From assembly GCA_965368085.1 (NCBI GenBank), contig CBDULP010000008.1, positions 1 through 64,000 on the forward strand: a stretch of 64,000 nt of DNA. Reading direction: 5' to 3'. This DNA is from Peptoclostridium sp965368085. GTDB taxonomy: Bacteria; Bacillota; Clostridia; Peptostreptococcales; Peptostreptococcaceae. Below the pieces are notes generated by a model, which worked only from the letters and a program-made list of their open reading frames with translations, made no database searches and was not told where the DNA came from. A program made the translations under genes and the position numbers. Position 1 is the first letter of the stretch. Every line of letters begins with the position of its first letter. Below, piece after piece: positions 25,910-34,277 of this stretch.

Positions 25910-26464
25910 TTACTCTTCTTTCAAAAACTTTCCTATCATTTTCACAACGGGCAGCGCCACAATGCACGAAAATCCGTAATTTAAAAACAGATGTATGAAT
26001 CTTCCCCCGAGTATTTCAAAATAATTGGCTGCTCCCGCCGAAAAAACTCCTGCTATGTAGGCCATTCCCTCGCCCTGTACATTTGCGAATTTATATGCTG
26101 CCAGAACGCTTCCCGTCAGCGGTCCAATAGTGGCAAGCGCCACGGCGCATAAAGCAGCGGCCTTTGCATTAAATTTTCTCATCCTACAAATAAACCCAAC
26201 CGTTATTCCTTCAACCATTTTTACAATGAAAAATATATTCATGTCCGGATTTCCCATTCCAGTATTCGCCAAAATCTGGTTTGAAGCAGCCGCTCCTATT
26301 CCTCCCCACAGCGGCCCGCCTACAGCTGCCATTATTACAGTGCCCACTATGTTTGACGATACAGCCTGCGGCAATGCCCAGTATATTTTCCCCAATTCAG
26401 TCGCCATGTTGAGCAGTATTCCCGCCAAAAAAACCGCCCCTATAAAATAATGCTTTTTTTTCAT
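25910..26464 (-). CDS. ECF-type transporter S component-like membrane protein
   Basis: This 184-residue protein has about six hydrophobic helices, small and glycine-rich, with GGPLWGGIGAAASN and FIVKMVEGITVGFICRMRK. The latter pattern of a basic loop after the middle helix is typical of ECF substrate-binding components. No ATPase or EcfT gene is adjacent, consistent with a group II S component sharing a module elsewhere. Substrate is unknown and it differs from the S component at 10960. ATG at 26464 follows TGGAGG with six-base spacing. It is flanked by the nitroreductase on the same strand, about 150 bases upstream. Confidence 0.65.
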   Translation of the reverse strand: MKKKHYFIGAVFLAGILLNMATELGKIYWALPQAVSSNIVGTVIMAAVGGPLWGGIGAAASNQILANTGMGNPDMNIFFIVKMVEGITVGFICRMRKFNAKAAALCAVALATIGPLTGSVLAAYKFANVQGEGMAYIAGVFSAGAANYFEILGGRFIHLFLNYGFSCIVALPVVKMIGKFLKEE

Positions 26465-26560
26465 GATCAACCTCCAATCGATTTAGTATTGCATATTATA
26501 TTTTCCAATTATACTATAAATCCACATGCCCTCATTATGCAATAGCAACTTATACTTGAA

Positions 26561-26600
26561 CAGTGTAAAACCGCCCGTCATTTGCGGGCGGCTTACACTG
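26561..26600 (-). terminator. Terminator of the nitroreductase gene
   Basis: CAGTGTAAAACCGCCCG and CGGGCGGCTTACACTG form a long stem just past the stop codon. Confidence 0.8.
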
Positions 26601-26612
26601 TATTTATAATTC

Positions 26613-27176
26613 TTACCTTATGTAACTCACTGTTCCTTCTCTTCTTTTAGGGGCCCTTTTAGGGTTTGACTCCTTGTATCCAAGCGCCACTGCATAATAA
26701 AGCTGGTAACCTTCAGGCAATCCCAACTTTTTGGCGTATTCATCGCCGCCTTCCCCCTGGAACAAAAATGCCGCCAATCCATTCCAGCAACTTCCCAAGC
26801 CCAGCGACTCCGCAGCCAAAAGCATATTTTGAGTTGCTGCCGCGCAGTCGATTGTCGGCATCATGGCCTTCTTTTCGCCCGATACCACTATTATTGTAGG
26901 TGCTCCGTAAAATATGTCGAGCTTCTCATTTTGAGCCATTTTCTGAAGTGTTTCATTTTTGGAAATCTTTTTAACCGCCTCCTTGGAGTCAGCGCTTATC
27001 TGCCTCATAAGCTCCTTGTCCTGTATTACTGTAAAATGCCACGGCTGATCGTTGTGGGCACTTGGGGCATATAGACTCGCCTCTATTATTGCACTAAGCT
27101 CTTCTTCCTTTATCTGCTCCGGCATAAACCTTCTTATTGTTCTTCTGTTTTTTATTGTCTCAATTGTGCTGTTCAA
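26613..27176 (-). CDS. Nitroreductase-family flavoprotein
   Basis: This 187-residue single-domain FMN oxidoreductase has the FMN phosphate-binding motif NRRTIRRF near residue 10. YAPSAHNDQPWHFTVIQD near residue 34 marks the flavin and NAD(P)H face, and ESLGLGSCWNG near residue 118 is the usual second flavin motif. It reduces nitroaromatics, quinones or enones by family; the true substrate is unknown. A TTG start at 27176 follows GGAGGTGG. It is transcribed alone and ends at a strong terminator. Confidence 0.9.
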   Translation of the reverse strand: MNSTIETIKNRRTIRRFMPEQIKEEELSAIIEASLYAPSAHNDQPWHFTVIQDKELMRQISADSKEAVKKISKNETLQKMAQNEKLDIFYGAPTIIVVSGEKKAMMPTIDCAAATQNMLLAAESLGLGSCWNGLAAFLFQGEGGDEYAKKLGLPEGYQLYYAVALGYKESNPKRAPKRREGTVSYIR

Positions 27177-27484
27177 AATGCCACCTCCAAATAATTTATA
27201 TATTTATTATATCACTCACCGTTTTCACTTTACAATATACCTTCCATTCACTGAAATTCCAAATGCAATATTCTACAAACTGACTGCTTTATCCAATACG
27301 ATTGTATATTAAAATCGACAGCGCTTGCAAATTGAAAAAAGCAAAGTTTCCCCCATAAGCGTAAACTAGTCAAAATATTATTAATAATGATATTTGGTAC
27401 GGATATTGAGCCGTGGGGAATATATGTAATAAGTGCATACACTTAATTATACTTTTTCAAAGTGAAAAAGAGAGGGGTGAGACT
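27177..27484. other. Divergent intergenic region
   Basis: About 300 AT-rich bases lie between the nitroreductase and metallophosphoesterase genes. No gene is supported. Confidence 0.5.
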
Positions 27485-28969
27485 ATGGAAATAAAGAGGA
27501 CTATTAGCATAACGATCATTGCAATGTGTTTGAGCCTGACTGCCGGTATTGTTGCTTTTGTTATAAATGCAGAAAAATCATATAATATTAACCGTGGATT
27601 CACGAGCATACCACTGCAGTTTGATCCAGACAATTCTTCTTCAACATATCAGACGGATAACATTGAAATCACTGTATATGGAGGGTTTGTAAAGGGGATT
27701 CAGCAAGAAAAAAATGACTCTGACAGCCTTGTTATAAGGGCGCTATCTCCATTGCCAGAGGTGAATGTGACAGGAAAGTCTACTGGAGACATAATACTGA
27801 GGATAGAAAATGTAAATCCTGACTTTTATGCAAAAAGTATTAAGGATGACAATCTTTTAATGACTAAGATTTCTGCAAACACACTACAGTTGAATGTTTC
27901 TCTAAAATCAGGAGAGACAAAATCAATCAAGCCCGCAGATCCCAATGCGGCAGATGGCATTAGTGATTATAAGTATATTGTTCTTGGGGATAACAGGGAC
28001 GGGTACAATACATTCGAGCAGATTATCCAGGAAATAAATGGAGTTAAACCCGTATTTGTAATTGACAATGGTGATCTTGTATTTAGCGGCAAAGCTAATC
28101 AATATAGACTGTTTGATGAGATGACCTCGAAAATGTCATCCACATTGTGTACGACACTTGGAAACCACGATATACGTGGCGACGGCAGAAGTACATATAC
28201 CAAATTATTCGGACCTCCCTACTACTCTTTTGATTTTTCCGACGCTCATTTCATATTTTTGGATTCTTCACCTGGATGGACTGAAAAACAAGCCATTTCG
28301 GACGAACAATATGTTTGGCTCGAGAATGATCTTGCGAAGTCCATCGGGAAGAAGATTTTTGTCATTTCCCATATACCGCCTTATGATCCAAGGAGTAATT
28401 TAACTAAAAATGAAATTCCCAATTATGTAATCATGGCCGAAAATGGTGATAATTGGGCTGAACAGAAACTGGATAATTATTTCGAGAACAAGAATATGGA
28501 TCATGGTTTCCAAGACCCTCAAGAGGCTGAAAGATTTGAAACCCTCATGAGTAAATATGATGTCAATACGGTATACTTATCCCATATTCATGCTTATTTT
28601 GAATATTATAGAAAAGGAGTTCGTTACCTGATCTCTGGTGGTGCAGGAGCAGAGCTTTTAACTGAAAATACTTATTATCATTATTTTATAGCAAACTTTG
28701 GCAATGACAAGGCAATTACAATGGTGGAATTACCATCACCGGTAAATAATTATATTGCCAGGTATATAGCAACTGGAAAACTTTTTGCTGAAGCAATGTA
28801 TAAAGAAAATCCTTTGCCGATAATATTCATCTGTATTGGACTTGTATTGTTCATAATACTACTGACCTTGAGAATCTACTTATGGAAAAAGAAACAGATA
28901 AATACCCTGTGCAAATGGATATATGACATAGGTGAATTTTCAATAAGACATTTTAAAGAACTGTTTTAA
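27485..28969 (+). CDS. Membrane-anchored metallophosphoesterase
   Basis: This 494-residue protein has an N-terminal membrane anchor or signal (residues ~8-30), a beta-rich region to about 160, then a calcineurin-like phosphoesterase domain. The metal motifs are in order: VLGDNRDG, DNGDLV, TLGNHDIRG, ISHIPP and LSHIHAY (about residues 170-385). A C-terminal transmembrane helix (LPIIFICIGLVLFIILL) with a basic tail ends the protein. The catalytic domain therefore probably faces outward, held at both ends. The extended acid phosphatase-like layout suggests an extracellular phosphodiesterase or phosphatase. ATG at 27485 follows GAGAGGGGTG. It is single, with its own terminator. Confidence 0.87.
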   Translation: MEIKRTISITIIAMCLSLTAGIVAFVINAEKSYNINRGFTSIPLQFDPDNSSSTYQTDNIEITVYGGFVKGIQQEKNDSDSLVIRALSPLPEVNVTGKSTGDIILRIENVNPDFYAKSIKDDNLLMTKISANTLQLNVSLKSGETKSIKPADPNAADGISDYKYIVLGDNRDGYNTFEQIIQEINGVKPVFVIDNGDLVFSGKANQYRLFDEMTSKMSSTLCTTLGNHDIRGDGRSTYTKLFGPPYYSFDFSDAHFIFLDSSPGWTEKQAISDEQYVWLENDLAKSIGKKIFVISHIPPYDPRSNLTKNEIPNYVIMAENGDNWAEQKLDNYFENKNMDHGFQDPQEAERFETLMSKYDVNTVYLSHIHAYFEYYRKGVRYLISGGAGAELLTENTYYHYFIANFGNDKAITMVELPSPVNNYIARYIATGKLFAEAMYKENPLPIIFICIGLVLFIILLTLRIYLWKKKQINTLCKWIYDIGEFSIRHFKELF

Positions 28970-29024
28970 TGTCGGGGAGCTAAAATATTCAATGCTTTAG
29001 AATAAGATGAAAAGGTCCATATAG

Positions 29025-29060
29025 AAGCCGAATTTGAAAAGACATTCAAATCCGGCTTTT
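29025..29060 (+). terminator. Terminator of the metallophosphoesterase gene
   Basis: AAGCCG plus AATTTGAA pair with TTCAAAT plus CCGGCTT and run into TTT. Confidence 0.7.
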
Positions 29061-29109
29061 ACTGTCTATACATATATGTAATTTTTCCAGCGCATATGTA
29101 CATAAATAT

Positions 29110-29130
29110 AACGGGGTCAACAGCCCCGTT
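29110..29130 (-). terminator. Terminator of the nitrilase-family gene
   Basis: AACGGGG and CCCCGTT enclose a short loop just past the minus-strand stop codon at 29150. Confidence 0.7.
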
Positions 29131-29149
29131 TTCCATAGACAAATTGATA

Positions 29150-29986
29150 TTAAACTATCTCTCCTATGTCTTCTCCCTCATATCCAAACAGCTTTCCCTG
29201 TATGTTTGATATATACTCAATATAGTCCGCATAATAAGGTACGGTTTTTCTCGCCGCTTCAAGCTCCTTTTTGCAAAGCGTCGCACTTACAGCTTCTGCA
29301 GCCTTCGATGCGAGATCCATTACGTTTCCGTTTGGAGATATTATAATAGAATTTCCGCATGTTATGTCGTCCATTAGCCCGTTGACTCCCACTACATAGA
29401 CATTGTTGTCTATGGCCCTTGCGCTGAGCTGAATCTGCCAGTGCGAAAGCGCCCATTCCCCCCAAAACGCCATGACTACTATGATATCCGCTCCCCTGTT
29501 TGCAAGAACCCTCGACAGTTCTGGGAACGACGCCTCGTAGCATAAAAGAACCCCTATATTGAAGCCCCCCACCTCGTAGACTTCAAAACTCTCCAAAACC
29601 GGAGATTCCTGTATGAATCCCAGCTCGCTCTTCCAGTTGACACTCTTTCTCTTTATGCCTATTATATCTCCCGACGGGCTTATTACCGCTACGCTGTTGT
29701 AAATCTGCCCGCTGTCCCATTCCAAAAACGGCATGATAACAGCCGTATTATTCTCTTTTGCACATTCCCTTATCTGCTGTATGAACCGTCCTTCGGCAGG
29801 CTCTGCTGCATTCACAATGTATTCCTCTTCCATTATATATCCGCTTGAATAAAGCTCTGGAAACACTATCAGGTCCGAATTTTTTGCATTATTTGATATA
29901 TACATTTTTGCCTGCGAAACATTCAGATCCCTGTCTGTAAACGAATGGCACTGTATCCCCGTAACCCTAATCACGCCTTGTTTCAA
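29150..29986 (-). CDS. Carbon-nitrogen hydrolase (nitrilase superfamily)
   Basis: This 278-residue hydrolase cleaves amide or nitrile C-N bonds. The catalytic triad is visible: Glu44 in VFPELYSSGY, Lys114 in IKRKSVNW, and Cys149 in VLLCYEASFPEL. The alpha-beta-beta-alpha fold and length match amidase branches (omega-amidase, beta-ureidopropionase or N-carbamoyl-type). The substrate is not resolved by these motifs. A TTG start follows GGTGG with eight-base spacing. It is a single gene, divergent from the lipoprotein at 30236. Confidence 0.87.
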   Translation of the reverse strand: MKQGVIRVTGIQCHSFTDRDLNVSQAKMYISNNAKNSDLIVFPELYSSGYIMEEEYIVNAAEPAEGRFIQQIRECAKENNTAVIMPFLEWDSGQIYNSVAVISPSGDIIGIKRKSVNWKSELGFIQESPVLESFEVYEVGGFNIGVLLCYEASFPELSRVLANRGADIIVVMAFWGEWALSHWQIQLSARAIDNNVYVVGVNGLMDDITCGNSIIISPNGNVMDLASKAAEAVSATLCKKELEAARKTVPYYADYIEYISNIQGKLFGYEGEDIGEIV

Positions 29987-30235
29987 TTAATATTCCACCT
30001 TTCAATATTCTGTTTTTGGCATTTCTATTTTTATCAAAATGAGTTTAGTATAACTCTTTATAAAGTCAAGTATTTATAAGATATATTTTACAATGTTTTG
30101 TCTATATTTGCATTAGCTTTTTTTTAGAGGCATGCACTGTACGCAATTAAATTTATCAGAAATTATATATATCTATGCCGCCCTTGTGGGTATAATTACT
30201 AAAATGGTCAAAAACTCGAAAGGAAGGTGTATGCA

Positions 30236-30997
30236 ATGCGTAAAACGGCATTAAAAAAAATGGCTTCACTTGCGGCGGTTCTTCTCATAGCTCTTCTTGC
30301 AATATCGGGGTGTGGCTCCGACAAGGATGATCCCCAGGACAATGGAAATTCCTCAAATTCCACAACTTCTTCGACCTCTTCCGATTCAAACTCAAACGAT
30401 TCTGAATCGACCGGCTCAACATCAAGCTCGTCAGCAAGCTTTGAGGACTGGAACCCGTTTGAAGTACAGCCCGGAGACTTTTTCAAGTACAAAACCACCA
30501 TTACAAACGAGGATGGCAGCGTAGAGGAAGGCTGGTTCACAATCAATGTAATTCCCGAAGATAACGGCCTTGTCACAGTGGAAGCCGCGGGCGAGAGCGG
30601 CAGCAACTCATTTTCATTTTCTATAACAGACAGCAGGGAAGACGCCCTTTCAAAGACAATGATGCAGATGATGATGAATCCTTCAAGCACGCATGTAATC
30701 TCCACAATATATTCGCCGTTTTTAGGCGGTGGAGCATTCCAAATGGCACTTTCCACAGGACAGATAAAAGTGGGCAACAAGTCATCATATTCAAGTGACG
30801 GCCATTCAATGTCCACAGAAGTAACCGGCAAAAAGACTTATGCCGGAATAGAAGGGTTTGTAATACGCTCAGAAATCGATGGTCAGCTTGAGTCAGAAGT
30901 ATGCCTGTCTCCGAATTTCCCGCTTTCACTTATGAGCCATATGAAAATGGACAGCCAGATATTCGAATCAGAACTTGTGGAGTATACTTCGAAATAG
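30236..30997 (+). CDS. Lipoprotein of unknown function with Ser/Asn linker
   Basis: This 253-residue protein has a lipoprotein signal (LLAISGCG). A low-complexity Ser/Thr/Asn/Asp linker follows (residues ~27-68). A globular domain then begins near WNPFEVQPGDFFKY, with conserved-looking Trp, Phe and Gly. The YKT.....G......F.I pattern resembles beta-rich DUF3108-like periplasmic proteins, but I cannot place it. ATG at 30236 sits eight bases after AAGGAAGG; a GTG nine bases upstream is the alternative. It is monocistronic and convergent with the MATE gene through a shared terminator. The protein at 38995 is of a similar general kind. Confidence 0.75.
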   Translation: MRKTALKKMASLAAVLLIALLAISGCGSDKDDPQDNGNSSNSTTSSTSSDSNSNDSESTGSTSSSSASFEDWNPFEVQPGDFFKYKTTITNEDGSVEEGWFTINVIPEDNGLVTVEAAGESGSNSFSFSITDSREDALSKTMMQMMMNPSSTHVISTIYSPFLGGGAFQMALSTGQIKVGNKSSYSSDGHSMSTEVTGKKTYAGIEGFVIRSEIDGQLESEVCLSPNFPLSLMSHMKMDSQIFESELVEYTSK

Positions 30998-31003
30998 TTC
31001 TAA

Positions 31004-31035
31004 AAATGCCTTGGGATGATCCCCAAGGCATTTTT
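31004..31035. terminator. Bidirectional terminator
   Basis: AAATGCCTTGGGA and CCCCAAGGCATTT form a stem with T runs on both sides, between convergent genes. Confidence 0.85.
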
Positions 31036-31081
31036 CTTTACATCTTATTAAGTTGGCATTTGCCCTTTGCTTTCATGCATT

Positions 31082-32470
31082 CTATTTCACAGCGCAATAT
31101 GCAGACTTTTCAACCGGCTTTGCACCTTGCTTTTCCACTTCCCTGCTAAGCTCTTTTGATATCTTATATGCAAAGAATGCCGTTAGTATGTTTGTCATAA
31201 GATCGGCCACGGTCTGAGTGAATATTATGCCGTCAAGCCCGAACATCTTTGGAAGTATTATTATGGCTGGCATGAAAAAGAGTCCCTGCCTTGAAACCGA
31301 AAGCACCATAGCCTCTTTCCCTCTTCCAAGAGCCTGGAAAAGCACCGCATATATCTGCTGGAATCCCAGTAGCGGAGTCATAAGGCACATAGCCCTTAAA
31401 GTTCTCGATCCTATGTCTATCACCTGAACATCCTGGCTGAAAACCCCAATTATCTGCTTTGAAAACACCCAAAACACGATTGTGCATACAATGCTGTATA
31501 TTGTCATCGCCTTTATCGATATGTCCAGAGTCTTTTTGAGCCTGTCAAACCTTTTCGCCCCGTAATTGTATCCTATAAGGGGCTGCATGCCCTGGTTGTA
31601 TCCGAATATAGTAAACAGCGCCATGCTGAAGACCCTCAGCGTGATTCCCATTGCGGCGACCGCCGCGTCCCCGTATACCGCCGCCGCGATGTTAAGCATT
31701 CCCAGCGATATGCTTGAAAGCGACTGCCTTCCAAGAGTTGAAAGCCCTATCTTCATTATCTGGGAATATATGTGCTTTGAAGGCCTGAAGTTTTTAAGAG
31801 ACACCTTTACTGTGCTATTTCCCCGGAAATAATATCTAAGCAGTACAAGAGTCGATATCGCCTGACTTATCACTGTAGCCGCCGCTGCTCCGTTTATTCC
31901 CATGTTTAGCCCGAACATCATAACAGGGTCCAGCAGAATGTTTATGAGCGCCCCGCTGCTTAGCGCTATCATGCTGTATTTCGCACCGCCTTCAGCCCTT
32001 ATCATGTTGTTCATTGTCATATTCATTATAGTAAATACAGATCCCAGCATTATTATAGTCGTATACGTCTTTGCATACGGCATTATCGTAGGCGTGGCCC
32101 CGAACATCTTGAGAAGCTGTTCAATCGAAAAATATCCGACCACAGTAAATACTATTCCAGTCACTATGGCTGTGAAAAATGCAGTGGACGCCGCCTTGTC
32201 CGCCTGCGCCCTGTTCTTCTCCCCAAGCAGCCTCGATATGTATGAAGCGGCTCCAATCCCATACATAAGCCCTATAGAAGATATCAGCATGAATAGCGGA
32301 AATGCCACCGATACTGCTGCTATGGCGCTCGTATTTTGAAGCATTCCTACAAATGCTGTATCCACCACGTTGTAAACCGCGTTTACAAGCATTCCTATTA
32401 TGCCCGGTATCGAAAGCGTCAAAAGGGCCTTTCCTATATTGTCGGTATTCATTATATTTTCTGTTTTCAT
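31082..32470 (-). CDS. MATE-family efflux transporter (MepA-like)
   Basis: This 462-residue, 12-helix antiporter is homologous over its full length to the MATE family. It starts LTLSIPGIIGMLVNAVYNVVDT, then AVSVAFPLFM, and repeats in the second half with FGYNQGMQPLIGYNYGAKR. The last motif and the early Asp-Thr are typical of the MepA branch, where Na+ or H+ drives drug export. AAAGGTGG precedes the ATG. It lies about 100 bases downstream of a TetR gene on the same strand, so the two probably form one autoregulated operon. It differs from the MATE protein at 22541. Confidence 0.92.
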   Translation of the reverse strand: MKTENIMNTDNIGKALLTLSIPGIIGMLVNAVYNVVDTAFVGMLQNTSAIAAVSVAFPLFMLISSIGLMYGIGAASYISRLLGEKNRAQADKAASTAFFTAIVTGIVFTVVGYFSIEQLLKMFGATPTIMPYAKTYTTIIMLGSVFTIMNMTMNNMIRAEGGAKYSMIALSSGALINILLDPVMMFGLNMGINGAAAATVISQAISTLVLLRYYFRGNSTVKVSLKNFRPSKHIYSQIMKIGLSTLGRQSLSSISLGMLNIAAAVYGDAAVAAMGITLRVFSMALFTIFGYNQGMQPLIGYNYGAKRFDRLKKTLDISIKAMTIYSIVCTIVFWVFSKQIIGVFSQDVQVIDIGSRTLRAMCLMTPLLGFQQIYAVLFQALGRGKEAMVLSVSRQGLFFMPAIIILPKMFGLDGIIFTQTVADLMTNILTAFFAYKISKELSREVEKQGAKPVEKSAYCAVK

Positions 32471-32572
32471 TTTTTACCACCTTTCTCTCACGCAAGCTAC
32501 ATATAAGCGTGCCTTGCTCTATAAGCAGGTATTCCCCGTCTGATTCGACATACTGTAAAAACTTTCACTTCA

Positions 32573-33130
32573 CTATCCAAGATATCGCTTTACCATCTCA
32601 AATACAAACTCTATGTTCTCATCCCTTTCTCCCGGATAGGCCCTGTGCATGCACATAAGAGTCGATATCAAGGAATCGCTGAGTCTCCACCTCTTTGAAG
32701 TTTCAATGGAAATGCCGCTTTCTTTGAGATAGCTTTCAAAAAGCGAGTCCAGCCTGTCAAAAATTGCGTTTCTTATGTCCTTCCTAAAATCCTTTGGCAG
32801 CACATCAGCCCTTATGAGCTCCCTTCCAAGACCTTTTCTTGAAGTCACATCGTCATAAAGCACTGCTATGAAATTTTCTATTTTTTCAATGCTTGATCCG
32901 CCTCCACGGTGCACCTCATCCAATTTTTCAAATGTCATTTCCCAGCTCTTTGAAAAGACATTCTTGAAAAGCTCCTTTTTATTCGGAAAATAATTGTACA
33001 AGGTCCCTACGGCTATTCCGGCCCCCGCAGCTATTTTTTTCATGTCTGACTTTGCATAGCCGTACTCGCCAAAAGCTTCTATTGCAGAAAAGAGTATTTT
33101 GTCCTCTATGTCCTTTATTATCTTGGGCAA
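32573..33130 (-). CDS. TetR/AcrR-family transcriptional regulator
   Basis: This regulator of about 185 residues has an N-terminal helix-turn-helix (AFGEYGYAKSDMKKIAAGAG, then VGTLYNYFPNKKELF), matching the TetR signature. The variable C-terminal ligand domain ends with MKRYLG. The AAGGAG site abuts an ATG at 33139 but is nine bases from an in-frame TTG at 33130, so I favour the TTG. A 47-bp palindrome lies immediately upstream. It most likely represses itself and the downstream MATE pump. Confidence 0.9.
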   Translation of the reverse strand: MPKIIKDIEDKILFSAIEAFGEYGYAKSDMKKIAAGAGIAVGTLYNYFPNKKELFKNVFSKSWEMTFEKLDEVHRGGGSSIEKIENFIAVLYDDVTSRKGLGRELIRADVLPKDFRKDIRNAIFDRLDSLFESYLKESGISIETSKRWRLSDSLISTLMCMHRAYPGERDENIEFVFEMVKRYLG

Positions 33131-33143
33131 AGCTTTCATCTCC

Positions 33144-33190
33144 TTATTATGAATCTCCGTTCATTTAAAATGAATATAGATTCATAATAA
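33144..33190. promoter_or_regulatory. 47-bp palindromic operator
   Basis: Outer arms TTATTATGAATCT and AGATTCATAATAA are perfect 13-bp inverted repeats. An inner TTCATTT-A-AAATGAA lies on the same axis at 33167. Only three positions on each side do not match. It is placed at the start of the TetR gene and overlaps the expected promoter. Confidence 0.8.
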
Positions 33191-33214
33191 TATAAAAAAA
33201 ATATTTTGTCAAAT

Positions 33215-33240
33215 AAAAACCGCCAATGCAGGCGGTTTTT
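33215..33240 (-). terminator. Terminator of the redox operon
   Basis: AAAAACCGCC and GGCGGTTTTT form a perfect 10-bp stem directly after the polyferredoxin gene. Confidence 0.85.
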
Positions 33241-33243
33241 AGC

Positions 33244-34095
33244 TTATTCACTTTTTTCAGGGCTCGTCTTCAGCATCACAATATCTTCCCTGTATATGGC
33301 TCCTTGAGGGCAGCTGCTTATGCAGTCCCCGCACCTTATGCATTCGGGGCTATTTGGCTCTATATAGGCTTTTATGCCCATCTTGCACGACTTTTCGCAT
33401 ATGCCGCAGCTATTGCAGGCACGCTTGTCAACACCATACCTGTATATGCTCACCTTGTTGAAAAGCGAATATATGGCCCCCAAAGGACATACGAATCTGC
33501 AAAACGGCCTGAATATGAGTATTGAAGAAATTATAGTAATAACCAAAAGCATGGTCTTCCATGCAAACAGCCAGCCTATGGCGCCTCTAAGGCTCTCGTT
33601 CATAAGCACAAGAGGGATTCCACCTTCCAGAGTTCCCGCAGGGCATATGTACTTGCAAAAATACGGATCGCTTATTCCAAGCTCGTCTCTCATTACAAGC
33701 GGAAGCAGTATCACGAATACGGCAAGCACTGCATATTTAAGGTATTTCAGTTTATTCCACATGCCCTTTACAATCACCTTTTGGGAAGGCAACTTGTTCA
33801 AAAGGTCCTGAAGCAATCCAAATGGACAGAGCCATCCGCATATGAACCTTCCAAATATTATGCCCATGAGCATCAAAAATCCGCTTATATAGAATGAAAA
33901 TGTATATTTCATGCTTCCTATGACGGCCTGAAGCGATCCTATGGGACACGATCCGAGCGCCCCAGGACAGGAATAGCAGTTGAGCCCTGGAACGCACACC
34001 TTTTTGAGGCTTCCCTTGTATATCCGCCCTTCGTAAAATCCCTTTAAATATCCGTTTGAAATCAAGGCGAAAACCGCCTGGACAATTCTTCGCAT
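33244..34095 (-). CDS. Membrane 4Fe-4S polyferredoxin (NapH/YccM-like)
   Basis: This 283-residue membrane protein has about four to five helices. Two cysteine motifs sit next to membrane segments: CGWLCPFG near residue 90 and CRFVCPLG near residue 199, the FeS4-binding pattern of the NapH/RdxA group. Two classical ferredoxin motifs follow at the end: CNSCGICEKSCKMG and CIRCGDCISSCPQG. An early CYSCPGALGSCPIG near residue 40 completes the family pattern. It probably passes electrons across or along the membrane to an extracellular thiol partner. Its ATG lies one base after the stop of the CXXC miniprotein and the TlpA-like lipoprotein is upstream, so one operon is likely. Confidence 0.88.
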   Translation of the reverse strand: MRRIVQAVFALISNGYLKGFYEGRIYKGSLKKVCVPGLNCYSCPGALGSCPIGSLQAVIGSMKYTFSFYISGFLMLMGIIFGRFICGWLCPFGLLQDLLNKLPSQKVIVKGMWNKLKYLKYAVLAVFVILLPLVMRDELGISDPYFCKYICPAGTLEGGIPLVLMNESLRGAIGWLFAWKTMLLVITIISSILIFRPFCRFVCPLGAIYSLFNKVSIYRYGVDKRACNSCGICEKSCKMGIKAYIEPNSPECIRCGDCISSCPQGAIYREDIVMLKTSPEKSE

Positions 34096-34096
34096 A

Positions 34097-34237
34097 CTAC
34101 CCTATACCTATGCACTCGAGGCATATGTTGACAGCCTTTTTAAGTACCGTTCCAACCTCTCCCCTTGATATTCCAAAGAACATAAGGCCAAGCCCCATTG
34201 CGGCAATCACAGCCCTGACTTTAGATTCCCCTTTCAT
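34097..34237 (-). CDS. CD1871A-type CXXC miniprotein
   Basis: A 46-residue protein was found by reading the gap between the two larger redox genes. GGGAGG precedes the ATG. One membrane helix (AVIAAMGLGLMFFGIS) is followed by GEVGTVLKKAVNICLECIGIG and the stop. The C-terminal CLECIGIG, with two Cys after the helix, matches the small CXXC proteins annotated as CD1871A family in Clostridia, which occur between TlpA-like and 4Fe-4S membrane proteins. It may relay thiol or electron flow at the outer membrane face; the role is not known. Confidence 0.82.
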   Translation of the reverse strand: MKGESKVRAVIAAMGLGLMFFGISRGEVGTVLKKAVNICLECIGIG

Positions 34238-34277
34238 AGGATCCTCCCTTCACTTAAAATGATTCTTTAAAATCCAT

